Origin: Anaeramoeba flamelloides
Lineage: Eukaryota > Metamonada > Anaeramoebidae
Direction of reading: 5' to 3'
NCBI GenBank assembly: GCA_027625915.1
Contig: JANTQA010000033.1
Span: 7,006,001 to 7,070,000, forward strand
DNA length: 64,000 nucleotides
The number at the start of each line of letters is the position of its first letter. The first letter of the stretch is position 1. The position numbers were made by a program, and so were the translations under genes. This document shows positions 32,602 to 43,279 of the stretch, piece after piece. The notes below the pieces were generated by a model. The model saw nothing but the letters and a program-made list of their open reading frames with translations. It searched no databases and was not told where the DNA came from.

Positions 32602-35600
32602 ATGGAAACTAATTTTGATAAATTACTTGAAGAGGAACTCCCAAAAATTAAAGATCTTGCAACCAAAGAAGGAAATCTATCACTTGCACTTGAACAATTA
32701 TATGGTTTAGAAAAAACAAACCAGAGCTGTAAAATTTTTTTTTTTTTTTTTTCCTTTTACTTTTCTTTTCTTGTTTTTTTACAAAATCAAAAAAAAAAAA
32801 AAAAAAAAAAAAAAAAACATTTCAAAAAAAAAAAAAAAAAAAAAAACTAAATTTTAAAAAAACAAATTCAATTCAAAACAAACACATCTTTACATTAAAA
32901 AAAACTTGGGTAATTAACAAAACTCTGAAAAAAAAAAAAAAAAAAATAAAAAAAAAAAAAGACTGAAAGCTTTTCTCACACAAGCATTATCTGTAAAGAA
33001 ATTGTTAAATTGTGTTTTGAATGTAATGAGTGGTCACAATTACAAGAATGTTTGATCCTTCTTTCCAAAAAAAGAAACCAATCAAAAACTGTGATTCAGC
33101 ATATTGTGCAAGAGGCCATGCAATTGCTTGACAAAACACCAGATCACGAAACCAAGATGGGATTAATCGACACCCTTCGCTCAATTACGGAAGGAAAGGT
33201 TTATGTTGAGGTTGAAAGGGCAAGGATCACTCGAGTTTTGTGTGAAATAAAAGAAAAAGAAGGAGAATTGCGCACAGCATCCAAATTATTACAAGAATTG
33301 CAAGTGGAAACATTTGGACAAATGGAAAAAAGAGAAAAAGTTGATTTCTTATTAGAGCAAATGAGACTTTGTATTGCACTTGGCGATTGGACAAAGTGTG
33401 TTGTAATTAGTCGAAAAATCACTTCAAAAACCTTAGCTGATGAATCAATCATGGTAAAGATCCAAACTATTATTTGATACTTTTCTTCTTTTTTTCTCGC
33501 TTTCTATGTTTCATTGGCTATTTGAATGACTTTTAATTTTTTTTTTTTTTTTTTTATTGAATTTAACTTTTTGCTCATTCTTTTATTTTGAAATAATTTG
33601 TTTTATTGATCTTTCTTTGGTTTTTTTTTTTCCTATCTTCAATTTCTATCAAATAATTTCTATTGTAGGATTTAAAAATTAGATATTATGAATTACTTTC
33701 TGAATATTATTCACACAAAAGGGCATATTTAAATAACTGTAGATGCTATTTAGAAATATTCCAAACAGAATCAGTTCAAAAAGATAAAGAATTGTGGACT
33801 AAAGCACTGGCCAATATTGTAATTTATACAGTTTTAACACCATATGGAGTTGAACAAGTTGATCTTTCACATCGAGTTTTTTAAAGAAAAAAAACTCAAA
33901 GACTTACCAATTAAGTAAATATTATTTCCTTTTTACAAAACAAATTATTGATTTAACATTACAATCTGTATAGAAAAAATTACATTTTATTATTATCCTT
34001 ACTTTAAAATTGCCAGAACACTCCCCTTTCAAAATTTAATTATTATTTTTCAATGTTTTAAGATCATTTATAAAAGTTTACATTCACAAAATAACTTTAC
34101 AATATACTTTTTGCTTGATTTTCCAATTTTTTTTTTTTTTTTTTAACATTTATCAACTTTTCTCTACACATGAGAACAAAAATGAGATGAATTTCAGACT
34201 ACTTTTGAAGGAAACTTTTAATGAAAATCAAATAAAATTTTATTGAAAATCAATTGAATTTTTTAATGAAATTTAATGAATGGTCATTAAAATAATCAAT
34301 AAAAGTTACCAGGAAATTTTGATAGAAAATTTTTGGAATTAAATGAAAAATGTTGAAATATAAAAGAAAAATATATGAAAATTAAAAGAAAATTTATTGA
34401 AATCTCAAATAAAATTTAGAGAAATTTCAAAGGAGATTTGTTTTTGATTGACTCATGAGAAAAAAAGAAAAGAAACACAAGCCAAAAATAGAGAGAAAAA
34501 AAGAAAATGAAAAAAAAAGTCATAGAAATGTAACAATATAAAAGTTTTAAGATCGAATCTTCGAAAGGTTTTCTTGTGTCTTTGTTTCCTAAATTTTTTG
34601 CTTCTTGAAATATTCAAATTTATATTAATATACGATCTTTCTATTTATTATTTTATTTTGGACTTTAGTGGCCCATTTTTATTTTTAGGTTTTTTTTGTT
34701 GTTGTTAGAAAAAGAAAAAAATATATAAAAAGAAAAAAAAAACTAAAAATACCTGAAATTACGCCAAATTTCTATTTTGTATTTATCCCAGGGACAAACA
34801 AAAAAAACAAATCCCGAAAAAAAAAGTAAAAAAATACAAAAATGTTAAAAAATAAAAAAATGAAAATCTTATAATAAAATTTTTCATCAATTAAGAGAGA
34901 AAACTGAATAACCCTTGAGTATAAAGATGAGTGTTTTGTATTGATTGTAAACATGAATCGAGATGAAAAATAATTTTTCCAATTAGTAAACATGCCGACT
35001 TTTACACAGTGGTTAAATGGATTTATTAAGAGTGCTAATTTCTTTTAGATCCATGATCGCACTTGGAAAGTTTGAAAATGTGATAAAAACAATGAATATT
35101 TCCAAGAATTATAATGATAACTGTACATAAATTTCAAAGAAAAAATCGCAGTTAATGAATTTCATTGGAAATTTAAGGATTTTTTGAGTAACTAAACATC
35201 AAAATTCATCAAAGGAAATTTAAAGGAAATTTAAAGGATTTATCATTGAAATTTTAAATCCAAAAATTTTTTTATTGAAATTTAATGCAAAATTCAATGA
35301 TTTCATATCTATATTTGTACTCTCGTATACAGGACAATTTTGAAAAATTTTTCAATCATTATTGGGTTTTTTACAATTTTGTTCATTTATTCGAGTTCAT
35401 TTGGTTGAATAAAAGTTTCAACTTACCAAAACAAAAAAACAATTTTTATTATATTTCTTAAAAAAAAAAAAAAATATTTTCTCTTTTGATAATTGATTAT
35501 TGACTTTTAAAGTATTATTACTTATATAACGAAAAATCTCAAACCATAAAAATTTCAAATCAAAAATCAGAAAAATGTAGAGAATTTTAAAATATATTTT

Positions 35601-36489
35601 ATTCAGAAATTAAATTTAATAAAAATGAATAAATATTATCATAAATATGTAAAGAATATTTCTACACAATAAAGAAAAGCTTTTAATAATTATAATAATT
35701 TTGAAAGATAAATCTTATAAATTTACTCTTTGTTTAATTTTCATTTCTACAGGTTTGAGCTCATCTATCTTAAAAAAACTTCAAACAATGTATAAGTATA
35801 TATTTAAAAATTATTCAATAAAATAATCTATTTTAATACAAAAGTAATTTTATCAGTGTATTTATTAAACACAATAAAATTTATTGTATTTTTTTTTTTA
35901 AGTTTGGATCAATATATTTTTTATCCTTTATTTCAAATTAAATATATTTAATATGTATACATATGTAATAATAAAACTTTAATTTAATAATCTAAATATT
36001 TGAAAATAAAAATATTTCTGTTTAAACAATAGGGAATTATTAGAAATCTTTTTAACAGAAGTATTAATGGATTGGAAAACAATTACAACCAAATTCAATG
36101 AGCTTGTATCACATCCCATTTTTGCAAAAGACGAAGGTAAAGAGGGGCAAACATGGAAAGATTTCCATAGCAGGGTTGTTGAGCATAATATCCGTGTCAT
36201 TGAAAAATATTATTCATTAATCACATTAAAAAGATTGGCAGGACTTTTAGAGCTGGATGTAGATACCGCAGAAAGATACCTCGCAGAATTGGTATCATCA
36301 AAAACTGTATACGCAAAAATTGATCGAATCACTGGAACAGTTAATTTTGAAAAAAAATTATTACCATACGAAACAATGGATGAATGGGGTAACAAAACAA
36401 AAAATTTATTTGGATTAGTGGAATCAACTTGTCAATTAATCCAAAAAGAATACCAAAAATCTTCAACACGTAAAAGAGAAAAAAATTAA
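32602..36489 (+). CDS. RPN5: 26S proteasome lid subunit RPN5/PSMD12, four exons
   Basis: Exons 32602-32728, 32962-33453, 33669-33914 and 36033-36489 cover about 439 residues (human PSMD12 has 456). Family hallmarks: LEKQTR, KLCFE..EW..L, LIDTLR..TEGK.YVE.ERAR, ASKLLQELQVET.G.MEKREKV.F.LEQMRLC, YTVLTPYG.EQVDLSHRV, TWKDFHSRVVEHNIRVI.KYY and SLITLKRLA.LLELDVD.AE.YLAELV (PCI winged-helix), then KIDRITGTVNFEK. It is a scaffold of the lid that positions the deubiquitinase RPN11. Two one-base surpluses interrupt the frame: A6 at 32711-32716 (five A restores LEKQTRA and the splice phase) and T6 at 33877-33882 (five T restores HRVFKEKKLKDLP and phase 2 at the donor). Otherwise reading stops at TTT TAA. 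Intron 3 is 2.1 kb, far longer than the others. Given the conservation on both sides, I take the shifts as assembly errors in a working gene. Confidence 0.9.
33915..36032. other. Long third intron of the RPN5 gene
   Basis: It starts GTAAAT and ends AATAG, with the conserved protein continuing on both sides (DLPIK / ELLEIFLTEVLMDW). It is 2118 bp, against 215-235 bp for the other introns of this gene. The interior is AT-rich, with runs of gaaatttaaNgaaa-like short repeats at 34.2-34.45 and 35.1-35.3 kb. No gene or clear mobile element is recognised inside. Confidence 0.75.
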
Positions 36490-38666
36490 TGCTTTTTTTT
36501 TTTTTTTTTTTTTTTGTTGATGATTAATAAAATTTATTATTTTTAAAAAGTTAATTTAAAAGAACATTATAAATGGAAATTAAAAAAAATCAAGATTCCA
36601 TAACAAAAATCAATTGATGCTCTTTATTTATTATCATTTTTTTAATTATCATTCCATTTATACCGTTTTATTTAAAATAAATTAACACCCCTTTCTATAA
36701 TGTTTATTTAATCCCTTTTGATCAATCTGCCAATATTTAATTGGATTCAAAATAATAGTGATAATTTAAATATTTATGATCTCAAATAAACCAAGAAAAT
36801 CCAATTTTGAATAAATATTACAAATTAATTTGCTCAAAAGTTACTTTTTTTTTTAGTACAAAAAATAATTTGAAGAAAAAAAAATGATAATTCAGTAGAT
36901 ATGGTTGTTTTAAAAGTGAAGACAAAAATATTAAAAAGTGTTACTCGGGATATTAAAAAGAGACTTTCGGATAGTTTGAAAAAAACTTTTAAAAAAAAAA
37001 TGTGAATATAGAAAAAGTGAGCACTAAATCTCTTGACAAGACAAAAAATTGCTAATTTTTCCTTTTAAAATAACTATAATCTGTATAAAGATAGAGAATT
37101 AATTTAGATCTTTATAAAAATTATTTTTAAAAATATAAACTCCTTTTAAGTCACAATGGGGCAAGTATATATGAGAAAAGTGAACTTATTCAATTTGTTT
37201 TATTGAATATTGTTCTCAAAAATAATTTTGAATTTTGATATTAGAATCATTTTTTCTAATTTTGTCAAAGTTTTTTTTTATTGTTTTACTTTTTATTTTG
37301 TTTTTGTTTCGTTCTTTTAAATGATTTTTTTTTTTTTTTTCTAATCTATTTTAAATTTTTCATTTTTTTTTCCCTTTATTTTTTCTCATTTGTATTCAGT
37401 ATTTTTTTTTTATTTTTTTGTCAACTTTTGTTATTTTTTTGGTTTTTTTTTCTATTTTAATTTTTCATTTTTCTAAACAATTTTAAAGAAAAAAAATCGT
37501 TTAAATTCAAATTTAAAATGTAAAAAACAATTAAACCTTATTTTTTTTTTAATATATTTATTTATATATATATATAAAAACTTTTTTAGATTTTTTTTAA
37601 CTTTTTTTTGAATTATTCAAAAATAATCTTGTGCAATATTTTAGAACTTCTTTGAAAAGTTTTTTAAGATTCAAAGAACAATTCCTTTTTTATTAAACTG
37701 ATAGGAAAGAGAAAAAGAATTTTTTTTTCATATCGAATATAGCAAAAAAAGAAAAACACAAAAAAAATTTTTAATCTTAAAATCAATTTTTGATAATCTT
37801 GATTTAATTTCTCCCCTTTTTTTTATTTAAAAAATTTTTTACCTCACGATACATTGGAGTTTTATAAAATATGGATATATTGGTAAATACAAAATGAGCA
37901 AATGATCTTTTTCCCCATTTCAAGCAATGTTATCATTAATGTTAATTTCCAAAAAGTACAAAACATTAGATGTTTTGATGATAACATATACTGATAAATT
38001 CAAATTTATTTTATTATATTTTTCGTTCAATTTCATTTTTTTAAAATCAATTAACTCAACAAATAAAACAATTCAAGAGAATGAATATTTTGAAAATCAG
38101 ACAATTTTAAAAAGTTTCTTCATATTCATATGAATATAATGGCTTAATCAAAGTTTGTGTAAACAAATTTGTAAAATGGAAAATGAATTAAAAATTTTCA
38201 GATATTTTTTTTAAATTTATCAGTATTATCAGGATATTAACGATTAATCCAGGATAATATTAAAAAAATAACAATTATTCCAACTTAATCACAAAAATAT
38301 CAGAAAATCCGAATATTCCATATTATTGCGATAAAAGAATTATTGTGAAAAAATGAAAAATTATTTTTTTAAAATCTTAAAAAAATCTTTTACTTTTATC
38401 AAGCATTGAGACTTTTAAAATGTTTTCCCAGTTTAAAAATGTTTGATGGTATTTTCAAGTGTTTTGAATGACCTATAAGGGTTTGAAAGTTTTAAAAGAC
38501 ATAAAACTTTTATAAAGGGAAAGAGACTATTTGTTGTGAAAAAATAATTCATTTCATTTTTGTTTTTTTCATAATATAAAATCTCAAACAAATTACAAGA
38601 TCAAACTAATAATTACCCATTTCAACAATACACTTGAATATAAAATAGATGATTTTTTTTTTAAAA

Positions 38667-38798
38667 ATGGAGTTGTTACCATCACAAGTTAAAAAACCAA
38701 AAAGAATAAAGTGGAATTCACCTTCTTGTTATTGGTCATCGATCAAACAAAAACCTCTAAGCTCTAGTTGTGTTTTCTATCCAATACAAAGATTCTGA
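38667..38798 (+). CDS. Short open frame of unknown status
   Basis: 43 codons beginning MELLPSQVKKPKRIKWNSPS, with a more even base composition than nearby DNA and several Cys/Trp residues. Further short protein-like reads follow to about 39050 in other frames. No family is recognised. It may be a decayed gene or an exon of an unrecognised gene; equally it may be chance. Confidence 0.15.
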   Translation: MELLPSQVKKPKRIKWNSPSCYWSSIKQKPLSSSCVFYPIQRF

Positions 38799-39269
38799 AA
38801 GAAGAAGAAGAATAAGAAGAAAACAATTGTACAAAAAATTTAAATAATTGGTGATGATCTGGCAAGGTTGTTGTGAAAGCTTTAGAAAAAATATCCTAGC
38901 TCCTTTTAGCTTTCTGAGAATATTGAAAATGTTTTAAACCAAGAACTCATTCTAAATAGAACAGATGAAGGGTTGGTTGTTTTATGAGCTCTTTTTATTC
39001 AACAGAATTTCCAACACCAGGATTGACTGAGAAACTATTTATTTCTCTTTAGTTATTATTGTTATTGATCCAAAAGGATTGATAGGTATGTCAACCAAAT
39101 CAAAAGAAAATACAAAAAAAAACTCTTTGATCTGATCCTTGATTGAATCAAGTATCTTTTTTGTTGTTTTTTAAAAGAATAACTTATTTTCACATAATCT
39201 GTTTTTGATCAAAAAAAATTTCTTTGTTAAATATATTTCTCAATTAGCCCAAAAACCCATCAACTATTA

Positions 39270-39412
39270 TATAGCGATTACTTTTTAATCGCAATATTTT
39301 GGCATTTATCACTATTTTTTAAATAATTATCGCGATTTTATTGAATATCGTTACATGATAAAAATAATCGCGATTTGATGGAAATTATCACGATTTTTGT
39401 AACTTTTTTCGT
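39270..39412. repeat. Cluster of ATCGCGAT-like motifs
   Basis: Within about 140 bp: tagcgatta, aatcgcaat, tatcgcgatttta, aatatcgtta, aatcgcgattt and atcacgattt. CpG-bearing TCGCGA motifs are otherwise rare in this AT-rich window. The spacing is irregular (about 20-45 bp), suggesting a worn short tandem repeat or a protein-binding array downstream of the SPRY gene. Confidence 0.4.
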
Positions 39413-39717
39413 GAATTGAGCATAGATATCATCAAAGCCTCTATTTAATTTTTAATATAGGTATAAAAAAAAAAAAAAAAACTATCATGGGAATTGATAG
39501 ATAGATAGATAGATTAACAGTAAGAAAAATTACCAAATCTTAATATTTCTCAAGAGTTGAAAATAATTATTTAAATCTAAAATTACAACCAAAAACATAA
39601 ATAAAAAATAATTGTATTTTTCTTTGAATTAATAAAACACTAATAGAAATCTAAAATTCACGGGATATCATAACTCAAATATCAAAGATTAATAAAGCGA
39701 ATAATCTATTTCCCATA

Positions 39718-40746
39718 TTAAATCATTCTTAATTTGCCCTTGCGAATGTCAGAAACAATAGAGACTGACTCTGGAATATTTTTGAAAGCGACACCAAGAT
39801 TTTTGCCGTTTTTTGTAAAAGAGCATTGGCGATTTTTCATATCTATAATGATTCCAATTACATCACCATCTGCGAATTTTTCTCCATAGGAAGCAAACTC
39901 GGATGTGTTTGGTTCCCTTTTCCCAGCTGTCCTTAGGCTAATTGTATAGCCTGTTTCAGATGCAACACAGGGGTAATTGTTGGTGTCTGAAATACCAATT
40001 ATGCACATCCCGATTTTTTCGGCAAGTAGAGAAACGCGAAAGATGTTGTTGTCACCAGTCATTACAACAGATCCCCAGGCGGTTATTGCGCCTTTGCCGT
40101 CACCACCTAGCCCGTCATAACTTACCACATGGCATTTCTTGTTCTTTTTTTTTTTTTTTTTTTTCTTTGAGGAATGTTTTTTCTTATTCGGGATATCATA
40201 GTGATAATTGAGTGAAGATCCAGATCTCGTAAGATCCCAGCTATCAGAGATAACCAGTGGGAATTCCTTCGTTTTGAGTTTTTTTATTTTCTTTTTTATT
40301 GATGAGAGTTTCTCCTTGTGGCGATATTGGGAGACAATCAAATTGCTTTCTTGTTCTTTTAACAATTGATTTCTTGTTTTCTTCGCAAGATCTGGTTTCT
40401 CCAAAAGATCCTGAATGGAATCATACACTCCAGATGTCGAATGACACAGGGTCGTTATTTCTTGGAGAGTATGATGACGAAAAGGTATTTCCTTTGTAAA
40501 TAATTTTAAGTGCATTGTTTTTTTTTTTGGATCATAAAGCAGTGGTGGCATTTTTGATGCTAATAATGACACAACCTGTTTTAATTTTTCTTCGTTTTCT
40601 TCCAGCAGCAATGACAAATCACAACAATAGAAATCGCTACTGTTTCTTGACAACAAATAGAGTGTTGTTGGTTTTAAATATACCCTTAGATCAAAAACTT
40701 CCTTTTCCTCTTCAAGCGTAACAAGAATGGGATCTGTAAATTCCAT
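39718..40746 (-). CDS. SPRY-domain protein
   Basis: 342 residues in one exon. The C-terminal half (about 175-340) is a SPRY domain: DSWDLTRSG, then YDGLGGDGKGAITAWGSV, CIIGISDTNNYP, DGDVIGIIIDMKNRQCSFTK and NGKNLGVAFKNIPES. A lysine tract (about 189-206) is inserted in an early loop of the domain. The N-terminal half (about 1-150) has no family I recognise, although residues 130-160 are likely helical (LAKKTRNQLLKEQESNL, SSIKKKIKKLK). SPRY domains bind protein partners, often in ubiquitin-ligase or RNA-related complexes; nothing here points to a specific partner. The frame is clean with a TAA stop, and the start is the first ATG after an A/T-rich leader. Confidence 0.85.
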   Translation of the reverse strand: MEFTDPILVTLEEEKEVFDLRVYLKPTTLYLLSRNSSDFYCCDLSLLLEENEEKLKQVVSLLASKMPPLLYDPKKKTMHLKLFTKEIPFRHHTLQEITTLCHSTSGVYDSIQDLLEKPDLAKKTRNQLLKEQESNLIVSQYRHKEKLSSIKKKIKKLKTKEFPLVISDSWDLTRSGSSLNYHYDIPNKKKHSSKKKKKKKKNKKCHVVSYDGLGGDGKGAITAWGSVVMTGDNNIFRVSLLAEKIGMCIIGISDTNNYPCVASETGYTISLRTAGKREPNTSEFASYGEKFADGDVIGIIIDMKNRQCSFTKNGKNLGVAFKNIPESVSIVSDIRKGKLRMI

Positions 40747-43279
40747 TATTAATGAAATAGCTTTTTGTTTGGATTCAAGAATTGTAATTTAAGACAATCA
40801 AATCGAGACAGAAACAAAATTTTAAGAATCAACGCTAAAAGGGAAATGATTTGCAAAAATAATAAAGAAGTGATAAAAATGATGGATTTTTTTCAGTTCT
40901 ATCCTTTTAAGTCTTAGGTAACTGTTTGGAAATTTCTTCACATGAAAGGAGTAACTTGCCCTCGGAAAATGTAATTTCTGAAATGGAACTCATTTTGGTT
41001 TGAAGCAATCAAAAAGAACTTGATAAAAAGTTCATTCCAATTTATATTTTCTTAAATAACCCATGAAGGTTTGGTTACACATATATTTCAAATCAAAACC
41101 AGTTATTCTTTTTTCTTGAAAACCTATATATTAAATGATTAAAGAAACCAACAGTCAACAAGATTTAAATAGGATAAAGTTTTCTTAAAGTTCTTCCATT
41201 TAAAGGTCAAGTCATTACAGTGAAAACTAATCATGAGAAATGGGCAAAAATACTCTTGCAATTTTTATGAGTGCCTAATAACAATCAAAAACTCACCATC
41301 ATGTGAAGTGAGATCGATGTCCAAATTTCTATAAACAAAAACTAGGAAATTTTTAGATAAAACCGCCAAAGAGTGACACTTACATTCCAATTTGAATGAT
41401 TAGAATTTAATAATTTATCAATAAATATATTAGTTTCGGGATATCACTCTTTGGTGCTTTTAGAGATATTTAAGATTTTTTTTGAATTGCTTTATTTCTC
41501 AGATGAGTTATTTTTTTTTCAAAAATGTTTCAAAAATCCTGACTTTGTCGAATTTGGAGGGTTTCAAAAAAAAAACAAATTAGATTAAATGAAATTCAAT
41601 TAGCTGTGTACTTTAAAACAATGTGTTTTAAATTGAAGAAATATAACTGTTTGGAAATTTTACAAAGTAAACTATTAATTTTTGTAATTTTAATTGTTTA
41701 AAAATTTTGGTTTTGACAATGTCTCTTCAACTTTTTTTTTGAATTCAATTTTTTGTTTAAAAGATCCTTTTAAACAATTTTTTTTATTAAATGAATATTT
41801 CCTTTGAGAATATTGATTTTTTTTTTAATTTAAAAATTTGATTTTTTTAATTTGGAATTTTTCCAGTGCCATACATTTATCCAAATTTTGGTAATCGTAA
41901 ATGAAATATCTGTTTTTTTTTTAACTGAAATTTATTTACAATATAAAACCGTTTGGTTAACACCAATATTTCGATTGAAAACTGATTTTCTTAAATCAAT
42001 TTAAAGTTTGGTGTACAAAAAACGATTTTTTGATACAAATTATTATTCTCCAATTCCCATAATATGATATTATATTTACTATTATCAAAATTTGGATAAA
42101 TGTATGGAACTGTTTATTTATCTCTAAAATTATCAAAAATCTATTTTTTGCAAATTTTATATATCAATTGTGTAATTATATAACGCCATATTATTATTAA
42201 AATATTTTTATTTTGATAATCCAAAAAAAAAGATATTATTTGTTAGAAAAAGGAAATTGACGTTTATGAAATATTTTTTATACTAAAACATAATAAAAAA
42301 AGAATAAATTTGTTTAGTAAATTAAAATTGATATTTTCTTGATGAATTGAAAGAATCATAGAATTGAAGATATAAAAAAATGAATATTTTATCACTTTTT
42401 AACTAAATTTTATTTACAATAAAAGTATTTATATCTCAAAATTTTTGATTTTTTTTTTACTTTTTTTTTTTTTTTTTTTTTTTATTTTCTTCTTCCAAAA
42501 TAAAAAATTTTCTTTTCCTTTTTTAAATGATGTCATTCACATTAGTTTAAATCTTACATATATATTTCATGATATAAAAAAACTTTAAATAAATATATTT
42601 TCCAATATAAAATAAGATAAATTGGTTAAACCATCTCTAAGCAATCAAAAAAAAAACTAAAAAAATAAATTCATACTACTAATTTTGAAAAAAATATCAC
42701 AGCATTTTCATTTCAATGTCCATTGTTGAAATCTGATAACTAGTATTTCAGAATATTTTTTTAGGGAGAAATATTTTGATAATAAATTTTTAACAGTCTA
42801 ATTTGAAATTGTAACGAATAAAATAGATAATTCAAATCTCCTAAAAAATGAAAAAAATAAAAAACAGTGGAAACAATAGAAAAACATTGTTTTTTTTGTC
42901 TTTAATGCACCTTATCTCCTATAAAAAATAACAAAAAAAGATTTTCTTTTATCAAAAATTAAATTTAAAATGTGGTATATCCAATCCCAAGTTACATTCC
43001 CAAAGATTTAATTTGAATCAAGATAAAAATTATAATCAAAAACCCAAAATAAAAGAAATAAATAAAAATATGTTTAATAAAATGTTTACAATCTGTTTTT
43101 TTCTTTTTATTTTTAATTGCTTTTATATTTTATATGTATTAATTACTCTTCAATAATAAAAAAAAAATAACTGTAAAATTTTTTTCATATAAATTCTTTT
43201 TTAAATAAGAATAAAAAACAAAACAATAAAAAATTGAAAATACAAAAAAAAAAAAAAAAAACAGAAATAATAATCTGCA
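40747..43279. other. Gene-free region with one inverted-repeat element
   Basis: This lies upstream of the SPRY gene and downstream of the DENN gene (both minus strand). It contains an element at 41864-42112 and a T-rich tract at about 42460-42483. No gene is seen. Confidence 0.6.
41864..42112. mobile_element. Short element with 27-bp terminal inverted repeats
   Basis: The left end CAGTGCCATACATTTATCCA continues aattttg. The right end caaaatttggataaatgtat continues ggaactg and is its complement with one difference. Length 249 bp. The CAGT start resembles Tc1/mariner termini, but no TA duplication is visible (flanks end in T-rich sequence), so the class is uncertain. Confidence 0.65.

Larger units (their letters stand above)
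36490..39717. other. Gene-free region between RPN5 and the SPRY gene
   Basis: The 3' ends of two convergent genes face this region. It holds a T-rich stretch at 37.26-37.45 kb, a 43-codon frame at 38667-38798, a cluster of ATCGCGAT-like motifs at 39.27-39.41 kb and (GATA)n at about 39499-39513. Confidence 0.55.

Noticed and set aside
37927-38133. A 68-codon plus-strand frame with a hydrophobic stretch
   Set aside because: AT-rich composition explains the Ile/Phe/Leu content; no signal peptide pattern or conserved motif.
39499-39513. A GATA repeat near the SPRY gene
   Set aside because: A simple microsatellite; no reason to call it regulatory.
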